Source: UBA9845 sp051889975 (GTDB lineage Bacteria > Bacillota > Clostridia > Christensenellales > UBA1242). From it: 22,332 nt of DNA. The notes under the pieces were generated by a model. The model was not told the origin of the DNA and did not search any database. It was given only the letters and a program-made list of their open reading frames with translations. Location: positions 1-22,332 of the forward strand of contig JBJFDJ010000041.1 in the NCBI GenBank assembly GCA_051889975.1. Reading direction: 5' to 3'. The position numbers were made by a program, and so were the translations under genes. Numbering within the stretch: position 1 is the stretch's first letter; every line of letters begins with the position of its first letter. Shown in pieces: positions 6,668 to 13,282 of the stretch.

Positions 6668-9496
6668 TTATCTTGCAACATTTTTAAGTTGTGGATATTC
6701 GCCTTCGGCAAATGACCAAATGTCTGTTGAATAGCCATTTTCATAGAATGTTGAATAGTTATCACTGCCCTTTGCTTGTGCTTCTGTGATAGGAGCGTCA
6801 TAGCAATATCCAAACATCCAGCCAAGCCATTCAAAGTCCATAACACTGCGTTTTGCGCCACCAGAAACGATGTCTTTTACATAAATGCAGTATTCTGCAC
6901 AGTTTTCATATAGTTTAAGTGTTACTTTGGTTTCGCCACGAACACCACTTGGAGTTTCGTAGTATTTTTTGCCTTTGCCAAATGTGTTTGCACAGAACAC
7001 CTTTTCAGCATAGGCTGTTTTTAGTTGAATAACAAATGAATAACCCATACCAGCAATAACACTGCTATCTGATACGCCATCCAAATGATTGTAAGCGGCA
7101 CAATTTGAAATGAAATTCTTTGTTATTTCGCAAATTAAACCACCAACATGGTCACCAATAAGTGTTGATTTAGACATACATTCGGTGATATAACCAGAAG
7201 TGAATCCAGCAACGCCACCAACATTTGTGCCACGAATTGTGTTGTTATAGTTTGAAGATTTTGAAAGGTAGCTTCCGTTAACATGACCAACAAGGCCACC
7301 AATATAACATTTTTTCAAATTGCCTTGACAATTAATAGAACCAGTGTTTACACAAGTTGTCACTTTGCTATCTGATTGACCAACAATGCCACCAACATAA
7401 CCAGTATAAGAATTTGTTGTTGATGTTGCAATTGAACCTGTGAATCTTGAACTTTCAACAATAGAATTTGAATAGTTATAAGCAACAACACCACCAATAT
7501 ATGCACTTGTCGGAGCACCATTCAAAGACATATTTACGCTTGCTTTGCTGTCTTGAACAATGCCATAGTTTTCAACAACAATACCAGCCATATATTCTGC
7601 AACAGATGAAACACCTGTGCTGATTGAACCAGTTGCACTGCAATTTAAAATTTTACCCTTGTTTTCAATTGCCAATGCTGCCACTTTGTTTACAGCAACA
7701 TTTTCAACTGTAATGTTTACATTGATGTTTTGAATAATTGCATTTTTGCCAAGCAAGTTAAACAATGCAAATGTTCCATCTTTAATTTGACTGTCAGAGT
7801 CAACAACAATTGTAATTGTCCATGCAGGAGTGCCATCTTCTTTTGTTTCGCCAATCAAACTGCCATGGAAATCTCTTGGAGTATAACTGCTTGCTCTGTC
7901 AATTGTAAAGTTGCCAGTTAAAGCATAACTGCCATTGTTATCCATGTTTACAAATGATGTTAGGCTGTTTACTGCACCATCTTTGCCAGCAATGTCTAAA
8001 TTTGTTGTTGTGTATTTTGCATCTTCTTTGATTGTTGGCATTTGATTGCTAACAGCATTTGATTGCCATGTGTTTTCAAAGTCCCAATAGTAATATGCAC
8101 TGCTATCATTGCTTACGCAAGAATAATAAGTGCCAAGTGGAGTAACTTTTTCATCGTCTTTATATTTTGTTGGGATATCATTAATCAAACTTTGTTTTGA
8201 TGTGTTGTAAACACCATAATCGTTAGATTCTGGATTTGTTGGGTCTGTTAAGCCAGCAACGGCATTTGAAACACCACTTGCTTCGGTGCTGTAATAGTTT
8301 CCAAAAATTTTATTTTTTGCTGAAAAGCCACCATCAACATTTTTGCCAAGTATTGCACCAACATAAGTTGTGTTTGATGTTGGAACGCCAATTACGGCAT
8401 AAGTGTCTTTTAAAACTGAAATGGTTGTATTTTTGTTTGCCAAATAGCCAACAACACCACCAATATAGCATGAACTGTTTGAAGAAGATATTTTTGATGT
8501 TGAGTTTAAACTGCCAGCATAGCAATTTTCAACAGTTGCACCAACAACTTTTCCAACAAGTCCACCAGCAACAGCATTTGCACTAACATTTGCGTCACTG
8601 CCAGAAAGTGTGATGCCTGCTCTTATTGAATCTGTTTGCATTAAGCCAACCAAACCACCTGCAATGCCATTTGTTGCATTTGCATATACATTTGTGCTGT
8701 TTACAAGTGTTTTGTAAATAGTTGCTGTGTTGTATCCAACCAAACCACCTGCAACGCCATCTTGTTTTGTGTTGCTAACACTGCTGTCCAAAATTTCTAT
8801 GTCATTTATGTCACCAGCATTTAAACCAGCAAGTGCACCAACATAGTTTGAACTTGAGCTAATTGTGGCAGTTGAAATTTTGCCATTGAATACTTCGGCA
8901 TTAGAACCAATTTTTGCAAATAGACCTGCATAGTCATAAGCGTTGTTGATTGTTAAACCACTTATGGTGTGTCCGTTAAAATCAAAACGACCAGTAAAGC
9001 CATTTGCGTCTCCATTTCCAATTGGTGTCCACTCTGTGCCAAGCAGACTGATATCAGAAGTTAATGAATAAGAAGCAGTTAAAGGCATATAAGTTCCTTC
9101 AATGTCAGTTCTGCCAATAGAAGCCAAAATTTCGGCATTTTTTATAAAATATGGGGCATTAGCACTTCCATTGCCAACAGTTACTTGAATGTTGATAGGT
9201 GTCATATCAGAACTGCTTGACAAAGTAATAACTGCCTGACCACCTGATTTTGCAGTATATGTGTAGTCATCATACTTTTGAAGTATTTCACTTGATTGTG
9301 TTACTTCGGTTGTAATTACAGTGCCACTTTTTAAATGTTCTGTTATCACGTCTAATTTGATTTCGTCACCAACATTGACTTGAAAAACTGATTGACTAAC
9401 TGTGATAATTTCGTCATAAGACATAAATCTAAATACAGTAAAGCCAATGCCAAGTGAAACAATACAAATTATAACAAAAACTAAAAATCGTTTCAT
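6668..9496 (-). CDS. Large secreted or membrane-anchored surface protein with GLUG-type repeats
   Basis: A 942-residue protein. Residues about 3-24 (FLVFVIICIVSLGIGFTVF) form a signal peptide or N-terminal anchor. An Ig-like strand-rich part follows to about residue 115. The rest is built of short GLUG-like repeats, each giving a beta-turn: AGLFAKIG, VGALAGLNAG, GGLVGYNTAT, GGLVGLMQTD, GGLVGKVVGA, GGVVGYLANK, GGIVGQSDSK, GGLVGHVNGS, GGVAGFTSGY. Such repeats are typical of beta-solenoid adhesins and other exported proteins. No LPXTG sorting motif or C-terminal membrane segment is visible; it ends EGEYPQLKNVAR. The start was moved two codons in (9496), because AGGAG abuts the ATG at 9502 and lies 6 nt from this one. 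A perfect promoter suggests high expression. The ligand is unknown. Confidence 0.85.
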   Translation of the reverse strand: MKRFLVFVIICIVSLGIGFTVFRFMSYDEIITVSQSVFQVNVGDEIKLDVITEHLKSGTVITTEVTQSSEILQKYDDYTYTAKSGGQAVITLSSSSDMTPINIQVTVGNGSANAPYFIKNAEILASIGRTDIEGTYMPLTASYSLTSDISLLGTEWTPIGNGDANGFTGRFDFNGHTISGLTINNAYDYAGLFAKIGSNAEVFNGKISTATISSSSNYVGALAGLNAGDINDIEILDSSVSNTKQDGVAGGLVGYNTATIYKTLVNSTNVYANATNGIAGGLVGLMQTDSIRAGITLSGSDANVSANAVAGGLVGKVVGATVENCYAGSLNSTSKISSSNSSCYIGGVVGYLANKNTTISVLKDTYAVIGVPTSNTTYVGAILGKNVDGGFSAKNKIFGNYYSTEASGVSNAVAGLTDPTNPESNDYGVYNTSKQSLINDIPTKYKDDEKVTPLGTYYSCVSNDSSAYYYWDFENTWQSNAVSNQMPTIKEDAKYTTTNLDIAGKDGAVNSLTSFVNMDNNGSYALTGNFTIDRASSYTPRDFHGSLIGETKEDGTPAWTITIVVDSDSQIKDGTFALFNLLGKNAIIQNINVNITVENVAVNKVAALAIENKGKILNCSATGSISTGVSSVAEYMAGIVVENYGIVQDSKASVNMSLNGAPTSAYIGGVVAYNYSNSIVESSRFTGSIATSTTNSYTGYVGGIVGQSDSKVTTCVNTGSINCQGNLKKCYIGGLVGHVNGSYLSKSSNYNNTIRGTNVGGVAGFTSGYITECMSKSTLIGDHVGGLICEITKNFISNCAAYNHLDGVSDSSVIAGMGYSFVIQLKTAYAEKVFCANTFGKGKKYYETPSGVRGETKVTLKLYENCAEYCIYVKDIVSGGAKRSVMDFEWLGWMFGYCYDAPITEAQAKGSDNYSTFYENGYSTDIWSFAEGEYPQLKNVAR

Positions 9497-9521
9497 ATAC
9501 ATCTCCTTTTTTTCTTTATGT

Positions 9522-9550
9522 ATTATACTTTATAAACACACAATTGTCAA
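9522..9550 (-). promoter_or_regulatory. Perfect consensus sigma-A promoter of the surface-protein gene
   Basis: TTGACA (9545-9550), a 17-bp spacer and TATAAT (9522-9527) on the minus strand: all 12 positions match consensus at the optimal spacing, about 26 nt before the start codon. Confidence 0.85.
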
Positions 9551-9632
9551 TACTGATTTTTGCTAAAATTTTATTAAATTTTGATAATTTTTAAATAAAT
9601 TAATATCTATTTAAACAAATATGTTGTAAAAA

Positions 9633-9656
9633 TAAAAAAAACTTCCAATATTGGAA
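9633..9656 (-). terminator. Terminator of the tRNA-Asn transcript
   Basis: On the minus strand TTCCAA-TA-TTGGAA is followed by GTTTTTTTT, 8 nt after the tRNA CCA end. Confidence 0.8.
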
Positions 9657-9663
9657 ATTTTTT

Positions 9664-9794
<131 letters not shown>

Positions 9795-9872
9795 CTTTCG
9801 ACCTTCAAGCATAGCTTTCGGTGGCTTGGGCTACAAACTTGCCACTGGCAACTTTGCTTAACGCGTCGCCCA
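9795..9872. other. GC-rich 78-bp segment between the tRNA repeats
   Basis: About 53% G+C by hand count, in a region that is otherwise strongly AT-rich. It contains a near-palindrome TTGCCACTGGCAA and an MluI-like ACGCGT. Its minus-strand end GGGCGACGCGTTA and its other end GCCACCGAAAG resemble parts of the hairpin element at 17755-17791. Reading through it gives no convincing protein. Confidence 0.6.
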
Positions 9873-9966
<94 letters not shown>

Positions 9967-10130
9967 TTTTGCATTTTTAACATGCGATTAAATAATATCA
10001 AAATTACTTTTACTTGTCAAGCACAATTTAAATTATTTTTAATTTTTTATTAAAATTTTTTGTTTTATAATTTTTAATAATAAAGATAACATAATATCTA
10101 TAAAAAATAACATTGTATTTGGTGAAAAAA

Positions 10131-10171
10131 TTTAAAAAACACACTTTTTAAAAAATATCAAAAGTGCGTTT
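10131..10171 (-). terminator. Terminator of the ArsR-family gene
   Basis: On the minus strand ACGCACTTTT and AAAAGTGTGT pair over 10 bp (one G-T wobble) and are followed by a T run. It begins 9 nt after the stop codon. Confidence 0.75.
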
Positions 10172-10179
10172 CATCATTG

Positions 10180-10530
10180 TTATAATTGAACATTTTGCAA
10201 ATAGTCCACCCCGTTTAACATACAGTCATTTATAAGTTTGCTGGATATGCTGTAATAAATGACTTTGCCATCTCGCCTAAATTTAACTGTGCCGGTGCTT
10301 TTTAAAAGTTTTAACTGATGACTAACTGTTGTTTGGTTGATTTTTAAAATGCGTGAAATATCATTTACACACATTTCACTTATGGCAAGCGCCGAAAGTA
10401 TTTTTATGCGTGTGCTGTCTGAAAACATACTAAAAAAATTGGCAAGTTTGTTACACATTTTTTCTTCTGGCAAATAGTATTTTACATCTTTTACGATTTC
10501 TTCTTTTAGTAAAATTTTTGTGTTATCCAT
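10180..10530 (-). CDS. ArsR/SmtB-family transcriptional regulator
   Basis: A 116-residue winged-helix repressor. Residues about 26-50 (KLANFFSMFSDSTRIKILSALAI) are the first helices of the fold. The helix-turn-helix covers about 55-77 (VNDISRILKINQTTVSHQLKLL), and the wing is KFRRDGKVIYYS. Classical ArsR/SmtB sensors have ELCVCD; here the segment is SEMCVND, with only C54 kept. The C-terminal helix lacks the His residues of CzrA/SmtB metal sites, so the inducer cannot be predicted. The ATG is supported by GAGGT. No metal transporter or efflux gene is adjacent, so it is an orphan here, divergent from the small Cys protein. Confidence 0.9.
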   Translation of the reverse strand: MDNTKILLKEEIVKDVKYYLPEEKMCNKLANFFSMFSDSTRIKILSALAISEMCVNDISRILKINQTTVSHQLKLLKSTGTVKFRRDGKVIYYSISSKLINDCMLNGVDYLQNVQL

Positions 10531-10660
10531 AATTTTACCTCAAAAAAATTTTAATAACCTTATTTTAACACATCAAATCTAAATATGAAAATATGCACAA
10601 ATAAAAGTCTTGTCGCATAATTAAATATATGGTAAAAAAATGTAGAAATGGGGGTGCTTT

Positions 10661-10837
10661 ATGTTTTCTAACGATGTATTGCTGGTGTTGTTGCTATCAA
10701 TCTTTGCATCAAGTAACGATGTAGATTTAAACACCAACAGCAATTTTCTATTGCTACTGCTATTGATACTTTCAACAAATAACACGGGTTGTCCATCTTG
10801 CAATAGTTGTCGTAGATGTAGTGGAAGCTTCTTTTAA
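10661..10837 (+). CDS. Small hydrophobic protein with a C-terminal CxxCxxCxxC motif (58 aa)
   Basis: Not recognised. ATG is preceded by GGGGGTG at good spacing, and the frame runs 58 codons to TAA, 18 bp before a strong terminator stem region. The layout is MFSNDVLLVLLLSIFASSND, a polar NTNSN link, a second Leu-rich hydrophobic block (FLLLLLLIL, about 29-37), then GCPSCNSCRRCSGSFF. The two halves look like a duplicated SND/hydrophobic unit. Four cysteines spaced CxxCxxCxxC could bind metal or an Fe-S cluster, or form disulfides. Codon use (CTG, GTG, TTG, CTA) is less AT-biased than in the neighbours. An antisense frame exists, but it lacks comparable signals. Confidence 0.6.
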   Translation: MFSNDVLLVLLLSIFASSNDVDLNTNSNFLLLLLLILSTNNTGCPSCNSCRRCSGSFF

Positions 10838-10855
10838 TACATAAGATAATGCCAT

Positions 10856-10888
10856 AAAAAAAGCCAAAGATTTTGTCTTTGGTTTTTT
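10856..10888. terminator. Bidirectional terminator A
   Basis: CCAAAGA-TTTTG-TCTTTGG (10864-10882) has a T run on the plus side and an A run before it, so it works in both directions. It ends the small Cys-protein gene. Confidence 0.85.
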
Positions 10889-10945
10889 AATAATCACTTA
10901 ACCCAATCAAATAATCAGCCGAAACATCAAAAAATTTTGCCAATT
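10887..10945 (-). pseudogene. 3' remnant of a second XRE regulator gene
   Basis: Encodes the last 18 residues (LAKFFDVSADYLIGLSDY) and the stop of a protein identical to the XRE regulator at 12967-13173. The remaining 50 codons are missing and replaced by Rhs-related sequence. Confidence 0.9.
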
Positions 10946-10958
10946 AACAGCTAAAAAT

Positions 10959-11699
10959 TTGTTTGACAACACGCCACAGTCAATGTATAATGACACTATA
11001 TCAAATATTAACCCTTTCAGGTATCGTGGATACTACTTTGATATTGAAACTGGCTTCTACTATCTTAACAGTCGCTATTATGACCCAAGCATTTGTAGAT
11101 TTATTAATGCTGATGATATATCTTATGCAAATGCAAATTTATTAAATGGACTAAATTTATATGCTTATTGTGGAAATAATCCAGTAAATAATGTGGATTA
11201 TAATGGGAAATTTCTTATTGGTTTATTTGCATTGATAATAGCCACAACGATTGCAGGAGCTACAATTATGGGAGTTAAATCATACAATGAAGGTAAAAGG
11301 TCATGGGATCTAATAGGTGATATATTTTTAGGAGCTTCTATTGGTTTGGCTGTTGGCGGAGCTATAATAGCTTTATGGTCCGTTGTGGTAGGTGCCGTAT
11401 ATGGGCTAAATGCCACATTCCTTGGTGCATCAGTAACTCAAGCATTTGCAATTGGAGCATTGGCCTTTGACTTTACAGCATATATAGTTGCACCAATTTT
11501 TGGAATAAGTATGCAAGGAATAGAAATTACTATAAATAAAAACATCCAAGATCCAACATATCCGTATCAAAATTCTGCCATAATAAACAGCATTAGTATA
11601 GAATATCAAACTATAGTAGTAAATAATATAAAAAAGGAACTATATAATGATAGAATTCAGTGGTATCTTATCAAACAGTTGCAAAAAATATTTAATTAA
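10959..11699 (+). CDS. Orphan Rhs-family C-terminal tip with hydrophobic toxin-type tail (5'-truncated)
   Basis: The frame is open from 10902, and Rhs-like sequence begins about 10947. Residues 17-50 of this 246-residue reading (NINPFRYRGYYFDIETG, FYYLNSRYYDP, CRFINAD) and LNLYAYCGNNPVNNVDYNG (66-83) are the conserved end of the Rhs repeat cage, where variable toxin tails attach. The long upstream YD-repeat cage is absent. The tail is Gly-rich and hydrophobic (GDIFLGASIGLAVGGAII, VTQAFAIGALAFDFTAYIVAPIFG), followed by a polar end with no nuclease motif I can see. The start is TTG without a ribosome site, and no good ATG exists, so it may be silent donor DNA or a relic. The last 53 nt overlap the next gene in another frame, which suggests its original stop was lost. 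Confidence 0.75.
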   Translation: MFDNTPQSMYNDTISNINPFRYRGYYFDIETGFYYLNSRYYDPSICRFINADDISYANANLLNGLNLYAYCGNNPVNNVDYNGKFLIGLFALIIATTIAGATIMGVKSYNEGKRSWDLIGDIFLGASIGLAVGGAIIALWSVVVGAVYGLNATFLGASVTQAFAIGALAFDFTAYIVAPIFGISMQGIEITINKNIQDPTYPYQNSAIINSISIEYQTIVVNNIKKELYNDRIQWYLIKQLQKIFN

Positions 11700-12111
11700 T
11701 AGAGCAAAAAAAATATCGTTTGTTGGGTTGGTTTGTCCTTGCATTTTGTTATTAATACCATTTATATTTTTAACATTAAAGAATTCTGTATTTATAATTG
11801 CTGTTATAATGTTATTACTTTTACCATTTCTGTCCTTTATACAACTCCCAAAAAGTTCGTTAGATCTTATTTTTCCAAATACAATAATTATTAATAATGA
11901 TATAATTACAACAAAGGGAAAAAATTTTAGATATTCAAAACCAATATCTTCAATAAAAAAAATCATAGATTATGGCGACTGGTATCATATATTTTTCTAT
12001 TATAAAGATAGATGTGAAAATTTTGTTTGTCAAAAAGATTTGATAAAATCTGGAACCATTGAAGAATTTGAAAAACTTTTTAAAGGAAAGATTATTAAAA
12101 AAATAAAATAA
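11647..12111 (+). CDS. Small membrane protein with YcxB-like C-terminal domain; candidate immunity partner of the Rhs tip
   Basis: A 154-residue protein. Two hydrophobic segments (about residues 23-43 and 47-66) form a membrane hairpin. They precede a cytoplasmic beta-rich domain (TIIINNDIITTKG, YSKPISSIKKIIDYGDWYHI, VCQKDLIKSGTIEEFEKLF) that resembles YcxB-like/PH-like domains. The ATG has AAGGA 8 nt upstream, located inside the end of the Rhs-tip frame, so translation would be coupled. A small gene directly behind an Rhs tail is usually its immunity gene. That role is inferred from position only. A terminator follows at 12121. Confidence 0.75.
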   Translation: MIEFSGILSNSCKKYLINRAKKISFVGLVCPCILLLIPFIFLTLKNSVFIIAVIMLLLLPFLSFIQLPKSSLDLIFPNTIIINNDIITTKGKNFRYSKPISSIKKIIDYGDWYHIFFYYKDRCENFVCQKDLIKSGTIEEFEKLFKGKIIKKIK

Positions 12112-12120
12112 TTAAATAAT

Positions 12121-12148
12121 AGGGCGGTGAGAAATCTATCGCCTTATT
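12121..12148 (+). terminator. Terminator of the first Rhs cassette
   Basis: AGGGCGGT-GAGAAATCT-ATCGCCTT forms an 8-bp stem with two G-T wobbles, ending in TTATTAAAA. The T run is weak. It starts 9 nt after the preceding stop codon. Confidence 0.6.
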
Positions 12149-12177
12149 AAAATATGTGATAATATTAACATAACTGG

Positions 12178-12240
12178 ACAGTTATCATATTATGACACAA
12201 TATTAAACATTAACACATTTAGTATCGCGGATGCCGTAGA
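12178..12240 (+). pseudogene. Decayed second copy of the Rhs junction segment
   Basis: Aligns by hand with 10976-11033 at roughly three quarters identity (shared ACAGT, ATGACAC, AATATT, ATTAAC, TATCG, GGAT). The first copy reads MYNDTISNINPFRYRGYY. Here the corresponding residues read YYDTILNINTF, and then a one-base deletion shifts the frame away from RYRG. It marks the start of a second toxin-tip cassette. Confidence 0.6.
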
Positions 12241-12307
12241 TGTTTTATCATCATTCATTGTTTCTGGAATATTCGGTGGAATAAGTTCATGGCTATCAGG
12301 TGCAGAA

Positions 12308-12547
12308 ATGTTTAAAGGTGTTTCAAAAACTGTGCTTAATAGATTAAATCAATTAGAACATAATTTCATCAATGACATAATTAAAAAAGGATTTAGTTTT
12401 GCGTTTAGAATCAATTCTAAATATATTAAAGAATTTTTAAAACCAATATTTGTTGGTTTTGGAAAAAATTTACTAAATAGTTTTGTAGAATATATTCTAA
12501 CAGGTATATTTTCATATTTAACGGAGGTAACAGCAACTAATGGATAA
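12308..12547 (+). CDS. Putative toxin-tail fragment of the second Rhs cassette (79 aa)
   Basis: The frame is open from about 12130. It runs without a stop from the decayed Rhs segment through GIFGGISSWLSGAE, a Gly-rich hydrophobic stretch like the pre-toxin part of Rhs tails. It continues as a helical basic region (KTVLNRLNQLEHNFINDIIKK, then SKYIKEFLKPIFVGFGKNLL) to TEVTATNG. The first usable start is ATG 12308, with AGGTG 5 nt upstream. The downstream gene overlaps its end by 8 nt, a coupling typical of toxin-immunity pairs. Whether it is translated or a relic is not decided. No catalytic motif is recognised. Confidence 0.55.
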   Translation: MFKGVSKTVLNRLNQLEHNFINDIIKKGFSFAFRINSKYIKEFLKPIFVGFGKNLLNSFVEYILTGIFSYLTEVTATNG

Positions 12548-12896
12548 TTTTATCAATAATATAATTTCTATTAAAGATACAATTATTTTAATGACAACTC
12601 AAGCATTATTATTTATATTAATATTATTTTTTGCTAGAATTATAGCTGTTAAAAAATCACAGAAGATAAACATTTTAAAAAAAATATTTTTATTAGATTC
12701 TCAATTTAAAGAAATAATTATTTTAAATATTTTGTTTTTAACTTCTTTAATTATCCTAGAAATTTTATCAGTCTTAAATATTATCATTAATTCACAGATT
12801 ACTTCAATTTTGATTAAAGTTTCAATAATTCTATTCTATATAACAGGATTTATTTATTCGTTAAAGTTATTTCTTATCGGAAAAAGTGAAAAATAA
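12540..12896 (+). CDS. Hypothetical three-segment membrane protein; candidate immunity partner
   Basis: A 118-residue, extremely AT-rich gene. There are three hydrophobic segments: about residues 14-37 (TIILMTTQALLFILILFFAR), 56-81 (EIIILNILFLTSLIILEILS) and 88-113. They are joined by Lys-rich loops (KKSQKINILKKIF). GGAGG lies 12 nt upstream, somewhat far, inside the preceding frame; the start overlaps that frame's end by 8 nt. By position it is the immunity candidate of the second Rhs cassette. A membrane-embedded partner would fit a membrane-acting toxin, but this is inference. Confidence 0.65.
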   Translation: MDNFINNIISIKDTIILMTTQALLFILILFFARIIAVKKSQKINILKKIFLLDSQFKEIIILNILFLTSLIILEILSVLNIIINSQITSILIKVSIILFYITGFIYSLKLFLIGKSEK

Positions 12897-12914
12897 ATAT
12901 ATTGAAATTATAAA

Positions 12915-12967
12915 AATTATATAAATTATTTATTTAAAAAAAGCCAAAGATTTTGTCTTTGGTTTTT
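12915..12967. repeat. 53-bp perfect direct repeat shared with 13461-13513 (copy B side)
   Basis: Identical to 13461-13513, offset 546 bp. The first 23 bp are the 3' end of an HTH gene (codons for LYKLFI and the TAA), here detached from the rest of that gene. The remainder is the terminator. So B carries the HTH end on its left and the XRE end on its right. Confidence 0.95.
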
Positions 12968-13025
12968 TAATAATCACTTAACCCAATCAAATAATCAGCC
13001 GAAACATCAAAAAATTTTGCCAATT
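12935..13025. repeat. 91-bp perfect direct repeat, right copy (B)
   Basis: Same as 10855-10945. Here it is in its natural context: terminator plus the 3' end of the complete XRE gene. Confidence 0.97.
12936..12968. terminator. Bidirectional terminator B
   Basis: Same stem as terminator A (CCAAAGA/TCTTTGG, 12944-12962). It ends the XRE gene on the minus strand and the second Rhs cassette on the plus strand. Confidence 0.85.
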
Positions 13026-13173
13026 TTATAATTGAAGACATACTTGGTTCTCTTTGCCCATTTTCCCACAAACTAATTATTCCTTTGCTAACTTGTAACG
13101 CTTTTGACAATTCAATTTGTCCAATACCCTTTTCTTTTCTTAAACTTTTTAAATTTTCACCAAAACTACTCAT
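12967..13173 (-). CDS. XRE-family (Cro/CI-like) repressor, 68 aa
   Basis: A compact single-domain helix-turn-helix regulator. The HTH covers about residues 19-40 (QIELSKALQVSKGIISLWENGQ), followed by the usual EPSMSSIIKLAKFFDVSADYLIGLSDY end typical of phage-type and conjugative-element repressors. It has no ligand or protease domain. It is divergent from the HTH gene at 13283, and three palindromic operators lie between them. An extended -10 box ends 6 nt before the ATG and no ribosome site is seen, so its mRNA may be leaderless. The operator over that -10 implies autorepression. A 3' remnant of an identical gene lies at 10887-10945. Confidence 0.92.
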   Translation of the reverse strand: MSSFGENLKSLRKEKGIGQIELSKALQVSKGIISLWENGQREPSMSSIIKLAKFFDVSADYLIGLSDY

Positions 13174-13179
13174 ATTTAA

Positions 13180-13188
13180 ATTATCTCA
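13180..13188 (-). promoter_or_regulatory. Extended -10 promoter of the XRE repressor, leaderless
   Basis: The minus strand reads TGAGATAAT (TGn plus GATAAT). The hexamer ends at 13180 and the ATG begins 6 nt later at 13173, so +1 should be the A of the start codon. It overlaps operator O3. Confidence 0.55.
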
Positions 13189-13200
13189 CAAAAGTAAGAT
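13183..13200. promoter_or_regulatory. Operator O3 (imperfect palindrome over the XRE promoter)
   Basis: ATCTCACAAAAGTAAGAT matches the O1 sequence at 15 of 18 positions. Its centre is 29 bp from that of O2. It overlaps the XRE -10 region. Confidence 0.65.
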
Positions 13201-13210
13201 AAAAATATTA

Positions 13211-13230
13211 TTTCTTACAATTGTAAGAAA
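13211..13230. promoter_or_regulatory. Operator O2 (perfect 20-bp palindrome)
   Basis: TTTCTTACAATTGTAAGAAA, sharing the 14-bp core CTTACAATTGTAAG with O1. It lies between the two divergent promoters. Confidence 0.8.
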
Positions 13231-13234
13231 TTAA

Positions 13235-13263
13235 TTGACAATCTTACAATTGTAAGATACAAT
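13235..13263 (+). promoter_or_regulatory. Strong promoter of the second HTH gene
   Basis: TTGACA (13235-13240), 17-bp spacer, TACAAT (13258-13263): 11 of 12 consensus bases. Operator O1 fills the spacer almost exactly, so repressor binding would exclude RNA polymerase. Confidence 0.85.
13241..13258. promoter_or_regulatory. Operator O1 (perfect 18-bp palindrome inside the plus promoter)
   Basis: ATCTTACAATTGTAAGAT, centred 29 bp from O2, lying between the -35 and -10 of the plus-strand promoter. Confidence 0.8.
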
Positions 13264-13282
13264 AAATTAAAAGGAGATAAAA

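Larger units (their letters stand above)
10855..10945. repeat. 91-bp perfect direct repeat, left copy (A)
   Basis: Identical to 12935-13025 at every base, offset 2080 bp. It contains the bidirectional terminator and the last 59 bp of the XRE regulator gene. The match ends abruptly at 10945, where Rhs-related sequence begins. Confidence 0.97.

Noticed and set aside
10621..10803. Minus-strand 60-residue frame opposite the small Cys protein
   Set aside because: It has no ribosome site and no recognisable features. The plus frame has a strong ribosome site and a terminator placed for it.
12178..12240. Similarity of GATGCCGTAGATGT to the Cys-motif codons of the small protein at 10661-10837 (TGTCGTAGATGT)
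   Set aside because: The match is only about 12 bases long and lies in a different frame context; chance is sufficient.
10855..13025. Insertion sequence or composite transposon bounded by the 91-bp repeats
   Set aside because: The repeats are direct, contain host-type gene ends and a terminator, and no transposase or integrase frame lies between them.
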